A stretch of DNA of 64,000 nt from Aquisphaera insulae. Its GTDB lineage: Bacteria > Planctomycetota > Planctomycetia > Isosphaerales > Isosphaeraceae. The stretch covers positions 1-64,000 of the forward strand of contig NZ_JAALJH010000037.1 in NCBI RefSeq assembly GCF_011064615.1, read 5' to 3'. Made by a program: the position numbers and the translations under genes. The notes under the pieces are model-generated. The model was given only the letters and a program-made list of their open reading frames with translations. It made no database searches and had not been told where the DNA came from. This document shows, one piece after another, positions 42,974-54,294 of this stretch (the stretch's first letter is position 1; each line of letters opens with the position of its first letter).

Positions 42974-44689
42974 ATGTCCGACACCGCAGAACCCCAGATC
43001 CCTGGCGCTCGGCCGGCCGACGAGGGCGACGACGACGAGATCCTGCTGGAGCCGACCGTCCAGCACGCGGTGACGACCTGGGGGGGATCGCCCGCCCCGG
43101 CCTCGCCACCGTCCCAGTCGTTCCACATGGCCCTGGCGACGAACTCGCTCCCGAGCATCACCACCGAGACCGGCGAGCTGCTCCGCACCCGGCTCAAGGC
43201 CGCGGCGCTCTTCCTGGCGCTGGGATACTCCGCCTTCTTCCTCTTCGGGCTCCTCGAGCCGAGCTCGGTGCAGCATCGGTCCGCCGTCACCCTGGGCCTG
43301 AGGCTGATCCTCTGCGCCTCGCTGGTCGGGCTGCTCTCCGCCCGCGCGGACCTCGGCTATCGCGAGCTGCGGCTGCTGGAATACGGCTTCTTCGCCGCCA
43401 TGATCCTGCTGATGATGTTCGGCCAGTTCTCCACCGGGTCACGGCTCATCGACGATGGCGACCTCCCCCGGCTGGTGGCCATGGAGAAGAACGGCATCAT
43501 CAACCTGCTCGTCCTCATGACGCTCTATGCCGTGTTCATCCCCAACGATCCGAGGACCACCGCCAGGGTCGTCATGACCATGGCGCTGGGCCCGTTCCTG
43601 GTCCTCGCCGCGCTCCAGTGGAAGTCGGCCGAGGCGCCGGCGATGGTCGACCAGCTCGCCCGCACCGAGTTCGCCATCGGCAACATGCTCTTCGTCCTGC
43701 TCAGCGCCGCGCTGGCGATCTACACGTCGCATACCCTCAACCACCTTCGCCGCGACCTCCACCAGGCCCGGAAGCTCGGCCAGTACCGCCTGGGCGAGAA
43801 GCTCGGCGAGGGGGGCATGGGCGAGGTCTACCTGGCCGAGCACCAGCTCCTGAAGCGCCCCTGCGCCCTCAAGCTGATCAAGCCCGATGTGAACACCAAC
43901 CCGATCGCCCTGGCCCGATTCGAGCGCGAGGTCCAGACCGCGGCCACCCTCTCGCATCCCAACACGATCGAGATCTTCGACTACGGCCACGCCGACGACG
44001 GCACGTTCTACTACGTGATGGAGTACCTGCCCGGCCTGAGCGTCTCGGACCTGGTCCACCAGTTCGGCCCGCTCCCGCCCGGCCGCGCCATCTTCCTGAC
44101 CCGCCAGGTCTGCGGGGCCCTCTCCGAGGCCCACCGGATGGGCGTCGTCCACCGCGACCTGAAGCCGGCCAACATCATCGTGGCGATCCTGGGCGGCAAG
44201 TGCGACGTGCCCAAGGTGCTGGATTTCGGCCTCGTCAAGCTGACCGCCGACCACCCGGAGGCCGTCCGGCTGACCGCCGACTACACCGTCAGCGGCACGC
44301 CCCAGTACATGTCCCCGGAACAGGCCATGGCCGCCGACCTGGACGGCCGGTCGGACATCTACTCGCTGGGGGCGATCCTCTACTTCATGCTCACCGGCCA
44401 GCCCCCGTTCCAGGGCGGCACCCCCACGGAGCTGATGATCGCCCACGCCCGCGACCCGGTCACGCCCCCCTCGAAGCACCGCCCGGAGATCCCGGCCGAC
44501 CTCGAAGCGGTCGTCATGAAGTGCCTCGAGAAGAAGGCCGACGATCGCTACCCGGACACCCGGGCCCTGGCCGCGGCCCTCGCCGCCTGCGCCTCCGCGG
44601 CGGACTGGGACGAGGCCCACGCCGAACAGTGGTGGGCCGACCAGGCGGCCGCCCTGGCCGACTCCGAGGCGAGCCTCCAGCCGGCATGA
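42974..44689 (+). CDS. Serine/threonine protein kinase with N-terminal six-helix membrane domain
   Basis: A 571-residue kinase. Residues 77-252 contain six hydrophobic helices and 270-535 the catalytic domain: glycine loop GEKLGEGGMGEVYLAEH, Lys300 in CALKLIK, VVHRDLKPANI with catalytic Asp395, LDFGLVKL, and activation segment VSGTPQYMSPEQAM. Kinases of the PknB type usually have the kinase domain at the N-terminus and one helix after it; here the order is reversed and the membrane part is large. It may sense a membrane signal and could feed FHA proteins such as the kinase at 24.6-26.3 kb. A repeat tract follows the stop codon. Confidence 0.92.
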   Translation: MSDTAEPQIPGARPADEGDDDEILLEPTVQHAVTTWGGSPAPASPPSQSFHMALATNSLPSITTETGELLRTRLKAAALFLALGYSAFFLFGLLEPSSVQHRSAVTLGLRLILCASLVGLLSARADLGYRELRLLEYGFFAAMILLMMFGQFSTGSRLIDDGDLPRLVAMEKNGIINLLVLMTLYAVFIPNDPRTTARVVMTMALGPFLVLAALQWKSAEAPAMVDQLARTEFAIGNMLFVLLSAALAIYTSHTLNHLRRDLHQARKLGQYRLGEKLGEGGMGEVYLAEHQLLKRPCALKLIKPDVNTNPIALARFEREVQTAATLSHPNTIEIFDYGHADDGTFYYVMEYLPGLSVSDLVHQFGPLPPGRAIFLTRQVCGALSEAHRMGVVHRDLKPANIIVAILGGKCDVPKVLDFGLVKLTADHPEAVRLTADYTVSGTPQYMSPEQAMAADLDGRSDIYSLGAILYFMLTGQPPFQGGTPTELMIAHARDPVTPPSKHRPEIPADLEAVVMKCLEKKADDRYPDTRALAAALAACASAADWDEAHAEQWWADQAAALADSEASLQPA

Positions 44690-44760
44690 GACGGGGGGAG
44701 GACGAACCACAGAGGCACAGAGGCACAGAGAAGATCAAGCCGAAGAAGAACGGGAGGGGG

Positions 44761-44820
44761 AAAGACGGGAGAGGGAAAGACGGGAGAGGGAAAGACGGGA
44801 GAGGGAAAGACGGGAGAGGG
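44761..44820. repeat. 15-bp tandem repeat, four perfect copies
   Basis: AAAGACGGGAGAGGG occurs four times in a row, with a degenerate fifth copy just before (44746-44760). A second short repeat, CACAGAGG in nearly three copies, lies at about 44708-44728. Both are in the 190-base space between the kinase stop and the convergent membrane gene. Confidence 0.85.
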
Positions 44821-44881
44821 AGGAAAACTCGGCGAGGAAAGGCCAGGCGGCTCCTCGCCGGGAGATACGAGACCGCTCAGT

Positions 44882-45559
44882 TCAGTCTGCGGGAGCGAGG
44901 AGGGCCTGGCGGTCTCGGCGTTGCATCCAGGCGGCGACCCCCACCAGGGCGATCCACCACGAGACGCCGTAGATCAGGAAGGCGTGATCGGGCAGGTTGA
45001 CCATTAGCGTCCCCGTCAGGCCCATCTGGACGGCCGGGATGAAGAACAAAGGGGTGAACAACCAGGCCATCGACGCGAACAGGAACGTGCTCAGGGTGCC
45101 CCAGACGGGCTTGTACCAGGCCAGCTCGTAACCCGTGAACCAGTTCGACGTGACCACGGTGAACGAGAGGATCAGGAACGTCGTCCAGAACTTCACGACG
45201 AGGTTGATCGCCACCGAGGTCCGCGCCCAGTTTCGCCCCATCAGTCGCCGCCAGTAGGCCAGCACGGCGATCAGCTCCGCCAGCCAGAGGACCGGGTGCC
45301 AGAGGTTCGCCTTGCCGTCCGGGACATAGCTCGCCTGGCAGAGCAGGAAGCCGGCCAGATGGATGAAGGCCAGGCCCACGAGGGCCCCGGGGATCTGGGG
45401 GCGAACGGCCGATCGTTCGAACCCCTCGATCAGCCGCGATCTCCAGAGCCTGAAATCGGCCCAGTCCGCCTCGTCCCTTCGCGCCGGGACGGACGTCGAA
45501 GGGAACGCCACGGCCTGGGCCACCGCCCGCCCGGTCCTCTCTTCCGCGAGCTCAATCAT
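44882..45559 (-). CDS. Multi-pass membrane protein, hypothetical
   Basis: About 225 residues. A soluble N-terminal segment (residues 1-55) is followed by about five membrane helices (GALVGLAFIHLAGFLLCQ, VLWLAELIAVLAYW, FWTTFLILSFTVVTS, TFLFASMAWLFTPLFF, WWIALVGVAAWM). No family recognised. GGAGG lies five bases before the ATG at 45559, which is preferred to a start 33 codons upstream that would run into an AT-rich promoter-like region (45630-45670) shared with the divergent desaturase gene. Confidence 0.7.
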   Translation of the reverse strand: MIELAEERTGRAVAQAVAFPSTSVPARRDEADWADFRLWRSRLIEGFERSAVRPQIPGALVGLAFIHLAGFLLCQASYVPDGKANLWHPVLWLAELIAVLAYWRRLMGRNWARTSVAINLVVKFWTTFLILSFTVVTSNWFTGYELAWYKPVWGTLSTFLFASMAWLFTPLFFIPAVQMGLTGTLMVNLPDHAFLIYGVSWWIALVGVAAWMQRRDRQALLAPAD

Positions 45560-45750
45560 CTCAACCTCCGCCCGATCATGCGACGACCGGCCGACCCGTT
45601 CCCATCTCCAGGATCGTCTCTCCATCCTACACCATCGATTGGTAAGATAGATAATCAAGATAAAGAATCCGATCCGAGCCCGTCGATCTTACCCGCATGG
45701 CCCGTCCCCACGGATTCGGCCCGCCCCCGTCGCCCCCGTGAGGCCTTTTC

Positions 45751-46818
45751 ATGTCGGCCGCGTTCTCGACCTCGCTCAAGAATCCGCAACCGGATGCCGG
45801 GGACCTGACCTGGGACGAGGTCCACCACCGACTGATCCCGCTCCTCCGGGCGGACGACATCACGAACGTCCCCTACATCCTGGGCGAATACCTGGGCCTG
45901 GCGGCGACCCTGGCCGCGTGCGGCTGGCTCTACCGGTCCTGGTCGGCGGGCGCGATCCCGACGGCGGCGTTCGGGCCCCTTTGCGCCCTCGGGATGGCGG
46001 TCGTGGCGGCCTTCCAGCACAGGCTCTCCGGACTCGGGCATGAAGGGAGCCATTACGCCCTCTTCCGCAATCGGCTGGCCAACGAGCTCGCGTCGGACCT
46101 GTTCTGCATGTTCCCGATCATGGGGATGACCCAGCGGTTCCGGGTGACGCACTTGGCCCATCACCAGTTCCTCAACGACCCGGCGAAGGATCCGGACATC
46201 TCCCGGCTCCATTTCGACGAGGACCGCTATCCGTTCCCGATGAGCAAGCGGACGTTCTGGTATCGGTACGTGCTGGGCTCGTTCTGGCTGCCGTCGCTCT
46301 GGACCTACCTCGCCGGGCAGGCGAAGAACGCCAACGTCACCGCCGGCTTCAAGGAGCCCCGGGGCGTCTACCGGTTCCGCGTCGGCCGCTGCCTGCGGGG
46401 CTCGTTCTGGCTCCCCGTGCTGACCGCGGTGCACCTGACCGGCTCGTGGCCGATCTTCCTCCTCTTCTGGGTCGCTCCCCTGGTCACGTTTTATGCGACG
46501 TTCATGCAGCTCCGGGAGATAGCCCACCACAGCAACGCGCCCGAGGGCGGCGAGTTCCGCCACTCCCGGAACTTCTTCTGCGCGCCGATCGTCCGCTGGG
46601 CGATCTTCCCGTACGGCCAGGACTACCACCTGACCCACCACGTCTTCGGCCTGATGCCGCACTACAACCTGAAAGCGGCCCACGAGGTCCTGCTCCGGTA
46701 TCCGCCCTATCGCGAGCAGGCGATCGCCTGCCACGGCTACTTCTTCCGCCGCCCGGGCATGCCCGGGCCGACGATCCTGGACGTACTGTCGGGGTCCGCA
46801 GAGGCCGCCCCCGCCTGA
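45751..46818 (+). CDS. Membrane fatty acid desaturase family protein
   Basis: A 355-residue di-iron desaturase. The three His boxes are visible: HEGSHY, HLAHHQF and HLTHHVF, together with the extra EIAHHSN. Hydrophobic segments flank them in the usual pattern (AATLAACGWLY, GPLCALGMAVVAAF, IFLLFWVAPLVTFYATF). It would introduce double bonds into acyl chains or act on a related lipid or carotenoid, using oxygen and a ferredoxin-type donor. GTGAGG lies seven bases before the ATG. The aldo/keto reductase gene follows 98 bases on, but no functional link is evident. Confidence 0.9.
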   Translation: MSAAFSTSLKNPQPDAGDLTWDEVHHRLIPLLRADDITNVPYILGEYLGLAATLAACGWLYRSWSAGAIPTAAFGPLCALGMAVVAAFQHRLSGLGHEGSHYALFRNRLANELASDLFCMFPIMGMTQRFRVTHLAHHQFLNDPAKDPDISRLHFDEDRYPFPMSKRTFWYRYVLGSFWLPSLWTYLAGQAKNANVTAGFKEPRGVYRFRVGRCLRGSFWLPVLTAVHLTGSWPIFLLFWVAPLVTFYATFMQLREIAHHSNAPEGGEFRHSRNFFCAPIVRWAIFPYGQDYHLTHHVFGLMPHYNLKAAHEVLLRYPPYREQAIACHGYFFRRPGMPGPTILDVLSGSAEAAPA

Positions 46819-46916
46819 TCGCGACGCCGCGGACCCGGTATCGCGGCCGCGGCCGATCTTGCTATGGTGGGGAGATCTCCCGGCCCGCGCCGGGGCGACC
46901 CGGGAGCAAGCCAGCC

Positions 46917-47918
46917 ATGCAGCAGCGACGACTCGGACGGACGGGATTGAAGGTCTCGAACATCTGCCTGGGGACGATGACCTTCGCCGGCCAGTGTGAC
47001 GAGCCGACGTCGTTCCGGATCCTCGAGAAGGCGTACGGAGCCGGCGTGACCTTCCTGGACACGGCGGACTGCTATCCGCTCCCCGTCGCGCCGGAGACTG
47101 CCGGGCTCACGGAGGAGGTCGTCGGCCGCTGGCTGGCCGCTTCGCCGGGGCGTCGCGACGAGCTCGTCGTCGCGACCAAGTGCCGGATCCGCGTCGGCCA
47201 CGGCCCCAATGATCAGGGGCTTTCGCGGCGGCACATCGTCGCCTCCTGCGAGAAGAGCCTGAGGCGCCTCGGGACCGACCGCATCGACCTCTACCAGGCC
47301 CATTCCCCCGACCCCGAGACCCCCATCGAGGAGACCCTGCGGGCCTTCGACGACCTGGTCCGGGCCGGCAAGGTGCTCTACGTCGGCTGCTCGAACTATC
47401 CGGCCTGGCAGCTCGCCCTGGCGCTCGGCGTCAGCGAGCGGGACGGCCTGGCGCGATACGACTGCGTGCAGCCGAGGTACAACGCCCTCGTCCGCGACAT
47501 CGAGCCGGAGCTGCTCCCGCTCTGCCGCGACCAGGGCCTGGGCGTGATCGGCTACAACCCGCTCGCCGGCGGCCTGCTCACCGGCAAGCATCGGGCCGAC
47601 GCCCCGCCGGAGCCCGGCACGCGATTCACCATGGGCTCCGCCGGCGAGCTCTACCGCGAGCGGTACTGGCACGCCGCCCAGTTCAAGGCCGTCGCCGAGC
47701 TCAAGGCGTCCTGCGACGCCCGCGGCCTCGACGTCGCGACGGCGAGCGTCGCCTGGGTCCTCGCCCAGCCCGGCATCACCTCGGCCATCGTCGGCGCCAG
47801 CCGCCCGGAGCAGCTCGACGCCACCCTCCCCGCCGCCGACCTGATCCTCGACGACGAGACGAAGGCCGCCTTCGACGCCGCCTTGTGGAGCCTGCCCCGC
47901 CGGCCGGTCGGACGATAA
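46917..47918 (+). CDS. Aldo/keto reductase
   Basis: A 333-residue NADPH-dependent (beta/alpha)8 barrel. The catalytic Asp-Tyr region is FLDTADCYPLP, the Lys is in VVATKCRI, and the His region appears as DLYQAHSPDPETP. The C-terminal cofactor block is ITSAIVGASRPEQLDA. It reduces aldehydes or ketones; the physiological substrate is unknown. Length and sequence fit the Tas/YajO-like group. TGCTATGGT upstream (46861-46868) may be its -10 box. The next gene starts 24 bases after its stop and may share the transcript. Confidence 0.88.
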   Translation: MQQRRLGRTGLKVSNICLGTMTFAGQCDEPTSFRILEKAYGAGVTFLDTADCYPLPVAPETAGLTEEVVGRWLAASPGRRDELVVATKCRIRVGHGPNDQGLSRRHIVASCEKSLRRLGTDRIDLYQAHSPDPETPIEETLRAFDDLVRAGKVLYVGCSNYPAWQLALALGVSERDGLARYDCVQPRYNALVRDIEPELLPLCRDQGLGVIGYNPLAGGLLTGKHRADAPPEPGTRFTMGSAGELYRERYWHAAQFKAVAELKASCDARGLDVATASVAWVLAQPGITSAIVGASRPEQLDATLPAADLILDDETKAAFDAALWSLPRRPVGR

Positions 47919-47942
47919 CTCCCGGAGAAAGGAACGTGCTCG

Positions 47943-48524
47943 ATGGCGAAGAAGAACCTCAGCCGCGACCAGAAGCGCAAGGCGAAGCTCAAGAAGCGGG
48001 CCGAGCGATCCCGCCCGCAGGAGTCGCTCGCCTACTCCGGCAACAAGTACCGGACCGCCGAGCTGGTGCCGGTGATGCTCCGCACCGAGGTCGGCATCTA
48101 CGAGTCGTACGTGATGCTCGACCCCGACCTGACCGACAACGACGTCCAGTCGGCGATCGAGCGCATGATCATCCAGTTGCGCGATGGCACGCTGTCGCCG
48201 CTCCCCGATCCCGAGGATCCGGACGAGGACGAAGTGGATGCGGAGGACTTCATCCGCGAGAGAATCCGCCGAAACTGGCAGGTCTACTCCGAGACGAAGG
48301 CCCTGCCCCCGAAGGACGACCTGATCGGGATCCTGCGGACGATCCTCAATTCACTCGACATCTGGCGATGGAAGGAGATGTCTCCGCAGGGCTACTACAA
48401 GTTCCTGAAGGGGTTCATGAAGGATGCCGGGGTGACCATCCACCGCCTCGAGTCCGATACGCTCACGCGCGAGCGGCCGGCGGTTGGCGAACTGCCCGCG
48501 CCCGAGGGCCGGGGGACGGCTTGA
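47943..48524 (+). CDS. Hypothetical protein, basic N-terminus
   Basis: A 193-residue protein without a recognised domain. The first 30 residues are Lys/Arg-rich (KKNLSRDQKRKAKLKKRAER) and may bind nucleic acid or be a ribosome-associated tail. Residues 35-160 look folded (AELVPVMLRTEVGIYESYVM, DNDVQSAIERMIIQLRDG, KDDLIGILRTILNSL). AAGGA is nine bases upstream. It follows the aldo/keto reductase by 24 bases. Confidence 0.65.
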   Translation: MAKKNLSRDQKRKAKLKKRAERSRPQESLAYSGNKYRTAELVPVMLRTEVGIYESYVMLDPDLTDNDVQSAIERMIIQLRDGTLSPLPDPEDPDEDEVDAEDFIRERIRRNWQVYSETKALPPKDDLIGILRTILNSLDIWRWKEMSPQGYYKFLKGFMKDAGVTIHRLESDTLTRERPAVGELPAPEGRGTA

Positions 48525-48665
48525 ACGGTCGCGGCGGACTTATCCATTGTTTATGAACGTCGACACTTGTCAAATTGAACCGTCGAAGGTGAATCCCCCG
48601 GGGCGACGAGATCGCCCCGTCGACGCATCCGCCCGGGATGAATCCCCGATACGGAGTCCGTGACG

Positions 48666-50471
48666 ATGCGACTCGCGCGAGGCTTGCTGATCCTGATCCT
48701 CTTCCCGATGATCGCCTCCCAAGCCTCGGCCGATGATCCATTCGCGATCCGCGTCGTCTACGCCGGCAACCCGGGCAGCGACCGCGAGAAGGACTTCGCC
48801 GCCTTCCTCCGCCAGACCTTCCGCGAGGTGAAAACCGTCGATTACCGGACCTTCGAGCCGAAGATGGCCGACGGATTCGATGTGGTCATCTTCGACTGGA
48901 CCAGCCTCTATCGCACCGATGCATCCGGCAAGCTCGACCCGAACCCACCGAGCCTGCCCAACCCGGCCGTTCCGAAGCTCCCGGACGACTACGCAAGGCC
49001 GACGATCCTGATCGGCGGCGCGGGGCAGCGGGTCATCAAGTCGCGGAAGCTCAAGATCGACTGGCATTGCCTCTGCCTCTTCGAGGCCGCCCACGGCCTG
49101 GCCCTGGGGCACGAGATCTTCCACACGCCCCTGGACGTGAACCCGACCTTCACGGCGTTTCCCACCCCCGCACAGTATCCTTCGCTCAGCCTGGGCGAGC
49201 CGATCGGCGCGACGATTCGGGCGTGGAAGGTCCAGACTCGAACCTTCCCCGCGATCGACGCCGGGCTGATCGCCGAGGGGCTTACGTTCGCCGATTCGCC
49301 CGACGCCGAGGTGATCTCCGCCGGCCTCAGCTCGAAGGGCCCCGACTCGGCCGCGATCGCCCGCCAGGGGAACTTCCTCCTCTGGGGATTCTATGCGGCG
49401 CCCGCCGATCTGACCCCGGAGGCCAGGCGCTGCTTCCTCAACGCCGTCTGCTACATCCGCAAGTTTGAGGGACAGAAGCCCTTCGTCCGCAAGGTCGAGA
49501 CGGCCTTCAGCAGGGCATGGACCCTGATGCTCGCTCAGCACGTCGCCACGGCCATGGATCGAGACGCCTACCGACGGTCCAATCCGGCACTCGCCGCCCA
49601 CTCCGAGGAGCGACTGGAGGAGCAGAGGCGATTCGACGTCGTGATCACCGGCAGGGCCTTCCCCCAGGCGGTGTCGAAGCAGGCCGAATCCGACCCGAAG
49701 GCCCCCGCCGCCTGGGTTCGCGAGAACTACGAGTGGCTCATGCCCGGTCCCGACCACGACGGGATCATCGAGGCGGCCATCGACGAGGACGTGAAGGCCC
49801 TGGGGCTCTCGAACCACGACGTCGGCCTGCTGGAAGCCTGCGTCGCCCGCCTCGAGCGCGGGGACCAGGCCGACCGCGCCCGGCGGATCCTCGAACGCTA
49901 CACGAACGATCGGTTTCCGGACCCGAAGGGCTGGCGGTCCTGGCTCGACGCCGGCCGGCCGCGGATCTTCTTCACCGAGGCGGGCGGATACAAATTCCTG
50001 GTCGCCCCCGAGGGACTGACGCCGCCCAGACGTTTCGAGCAGTCGCCCCTGACCGTGCCGCCGCCGAAGCCCGCCCGGGTCGCGGCCCGCGCCGAGTGCT
50101 CGCCCGCGAAGCTCCGGCCCGGCGAGGAGTTCACGCTGACGGTCCGCGTCGAGATCAAGGACGGCTGGCACATCGCGGCCATGAAGGGCTCGCGAGGCCC
50201 CGAGGTCGCCACGAGCCTGGCCATCTCCATGCCTTTCGACGTTGAGCCGGCCGGCGAATGGACCGGCCCGGAGCCGATCCCCGGCAACGAGGGTCGGCTC
50301 ACCTATACAGGCACGATCGAGTTCCGCCGCCGCCTCCGCGTCGGCAAGAACAGATATTCCGGCCCTCTCGACGGGGCCTGCACCCTGGGCTTCCAGGCGT
50401 GCGACCCGTTTTCCTGCATGCCGCCCGCGGAGCTCGACATGGCCTGGCACGCCACCTTCGTCGAGCGGTGA
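48666..50471 (+). CDS. Secreted protein with DsbD-alpha-like C-terminal domain
   Basis: About 601 residues with a signal peptide (LARGLLILILFPMIASQASA). Residues 30-260 look like a gatase/ThuA-like or flavodoxin-like region without clear catalytic marks. Residues 270-420 are helical. The last 130 residues resemble the N-terminal periplasmic domain of DsbD (FTLTVRVEIKDGWHIAAMKG, then LGFQACDPFSCMPPAELDM), where the CxxxxC pair exchanges disulfides. The two Cys are present. It may take part in thiol chemistry of exported proteins. The ATG at 48666 has GGAG nine bases upstream, preferred to a GTG two codons earlier. Confidence 0.72.
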   Translation: MRLARGLLILILFPMIASQASADDPFAIRVVYAGNPGSDREKDFAAFLRQTFREVKTVDYRTFEPKMADGFDVVIFDWTSLYRTDASGKLDPNPPSLPNPAVPKLPDDYARPTILIGGAGQRVIKSRKLKIDWHCLCLFEAAHGLALGHEIFHTPLDVNPTFTAFPTPAQYPSLSLGEPIGATIRAWKVQTRTFPAIDAGLIAEGLTFADSPDAEVISAGLSSKGPDSAAIARQGNFLLWGFYAAPADLTPEARRCFLNAVCYIRKFEGQKPFVRKVETAFSRAWTLMLAQHVATAMDRDAYRRSNPALAAHSEERLEEQRRFDVVITGRAFPQAVSKQAESDPKAPAAWVRENYEWLMPGPDHDGIIEAAIDEDVKALGLSNHDVGLLEACVARLERGDQADRARRILERYTNDRFPDPKGWRSWLDAGRPRIFFTEAGGYKFLVAPEGLTPPRRFEQSPLTVPPPKPARVAARAECSPAKLRPGEEFTLTVRVEIKDGWHIAAMKGSRGPEVATSLAISMPFDVEPAGEWTGPEPIPGNEGRLTYTGTIEFRRRLRVGKNRYSGPLDGACTLGFQACDPFSCMPPAELDMAWHATFVER

Positions 50472-50571
50472 GTGAGGTCGCCCTTCGTATCGCCGGGCAG
50501 CTCTTCCGGGATGGAATGTCCGGAAGGACGGCGAAGGCCCCGACGATCCAAGAGTGATCTGGAGCACCGCC

Positions 50572-50828
50572 ATGCCACTCCGCGACCATTTTCGTCCCCC
50601 CCTCGACGATGAGCGATCCTGGGATGAAATGCACGGGGCGTGGCCGGCCATCATCGTCAAGTAGGAATCTACGACACGAGATACGGACGTCGCCTGGTGG
50701 CCGCCATCGAGATCATCAGCCCCTTTCCGCTCCCGACGCTCCCCCTCTGGCTGGCAGACGACCTTGCGGTCCCTCTGGATCTCGATGCGGTCTACGAGGA
50801 GAGTTGCCGCGTCCTTCGAATGCCCTGA
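50572..50828 (+). pseudogene. Internally deleted remnant of a conserved hypothetical gene
   Basis: The stretch starts PLRDHFRPPLDDERSWDEMH and hits a TAG after 30 codons. In another frame it continues VGIYDTRYGRRLVAAIEIIS, then PLPTLPLWLADDLAVPLDLD and AVYEESCRVLRMP to a stop at 50828. These pieces match the start, middle and end of a planctomycete family that begins MPLRDHF and ends LPTLPLWL..VPLDLE.TY...C..LRI and is normally about 250 residues. Most of the middle is missing, so the gene is dead. Confidence 0.7.
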
Positions 50829-50865
50829 TTCGACGAGCGATCGCGTCGAGCGTGTCCTCCACGGC

Positions 50866-53241
<2,376 letters not shown>

Positions 53242-53254
53242 GTTCGTGTCCCTC

Positions 53255-53488
53255 TCAGCGAGCGCGTGTGGAGTCTGCCCGTCCGACGCTGCGCCTCCGG
53301 GCGGTATAGGGCAGCACGAACAGGTACAGGCCGGTGATCAGCAGCAGCAAGAGCGGGATCAGCGCCATGAGGCCGACCCAGGGCGGCGGCGGCCCCTTCG
53401 CCATGACGACGATGTTCAGGATGACTCCCGCCGTGAAGGCGATGGACACCCAGCGGTGGGCCTGCCGAATCCATTCGTTTATGTTCAA
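53255..53488 (-). CDS. Small two-helix membrane protein
   Basis: About 77 residues with two membrane helices (WVSIAFTAGVILNIVV and GLMALIPLLLLLITGLYLFVLPY). It starts NINEWIRQAHRW and ends in a basic tail. Not a named family, but it sits tightly in the operon: 33 bases after the SRPBCC gene and 13 bases before the UvrA-like gene. GGAGG is 11 bases upstream of the ATG. Confidence 0.72.
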   Translation of the reverse strand: MNINEWIRQAHRWVSIAFTAGVILNIVVMAKGPPPPWVGLMALIPLLLLLITGLYLFVLPYTARRRSVGRADSTRAR

Positions 53489-53521
53489 GACATCCTCCCT
53501 GAAAGGAATGTTCTCGCCGGA

Positions 53522-53968
53522 TCACGACATCCGGGCCAGCAGATCGACGAGCCTTCTCCCCATCATCTGCCACCCGTAGCGGGCACCGCCGAGGTTCTGC
53601 TTCTGGTCCGGGCCGAAGCCCGAATGCACCACCGACAGCCGCGTGCCGGACGCGCTGGGCGCCAGCGTGAAGGTCACGACCGTGTCGAGCTCCATGTCGC
53701 CCACGACCCATCCGTAGCGGAGGGTCCTGGGCTCATCGACCTCGAGCACCCGGCAACTCACGATGCCGTCCCACCCGGGCTGCGGCGGCGCCTGCAGCGA
53801 GAACGCCGCCCCCGGCTCGAGCCGGAAGCCGATGGCGGGCAGGAGCCACTCCGCCAGCAAGGCGGGGTCGGTGAGGGCCCGCCACACCTTCTCCGGCGGA
53901 TGAACAAGGTCGAACTCGAGCGACAAGGATCCCGTGCCCGATCGTGCTCCCTCGTGGGCGGAGGCCAT
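53522..53968 (-). CDS. SRPBCC (AHSA1-like) domain protein
   Basis: A 148-residue START-like protein. The fold pattern is clear: LSLEFDLVHPPEKVWRAL, DPALLAEWLLP, then strands and the last helix RRLVDLLARM. These proteins bind hydrophobic ligands in a deep pocket and are often paired with ArsR regulators. Its start codon overlaps the ArsR stop (TGATG), so translation is coupled. The ligand is unknown and could be the signal for the operon. Confidence 0.88.
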   Translation of the reverse strand: MASAHEGARSGTGSLSLEFDLVHPPEKVWRALTDPALLAEWLLPAIGFRLEPGAAFSLQAPPQPGWDGIVSCRVLEVDEPRTLRYGWVVGDMELDTVVTFTLAPSASGTRLSVVHSGFGPDQKQNLGGARYGWQMMGRRLVDLLARMS

Positions 53969-54288
53969 CAGTCCATCTCCTCCAGCAACTTCCCCAGCCG
54001 ATCGATGCGGCCCTTCCAGAAGGACGCGTAATGATCGATCCAGTCGATCAAGGGCGCCAGCCCTTCCCGATCCGCCCGATAGTACGTCTGCCGTCCCTCC
54101 GGCCGGTCGCGGACCAGCCGGACCTGCTTCAGGACCACCAGGTGCTTCGAGACCGCCGGCTGCGACACCCCGGCCCGCTCCGTCAGCGCGCGGACCGTCT
54201 GCTCCCCTTCGCTCATCAGATGTTCGAAGATCGAGCGCCGGGTCGGATCCGCGAGGGCCCGGAAGAGATCGTCAGCAACGACTTGCAT
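53968..54288 (-). CDS. ArsR-family transcriptional regulator
   Basis: A 106-residue winged-helix repressor. The recognition region is ERAGVSQPAVSKHLVVLKQV, followed by LVRDRPEGRQTYYRAD (wing). It lacks the CxC metal site of the arsenic sensors, so it probably senses an organic ligand or acts with the SRPBCC partner. It is the first gene of a four-gene operon. A near-consensus promoter and an inverted repeat lie directly upstream, and the mRNA seems to begin at or within a base of the ATG. Self-repression is likely. Confidence 0.9.
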   Translation of the reverse strand: MQVVADDLFRALADPTRRSIFEHLMSEGEQTVRALTERAGVSQPAVSKHLVVLKQVRLVRDRPEGRQTYYRADREGLAPLIDWIDHYASFWKGRIDRLGKLLEEMD

Positions 54289-54294
54289 CGCAGA

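Noticed and set aside
44746..44823. CRISPR array
   Set aside because: The 15-bp units are directly adjacent without spacers and no cas genes are present.
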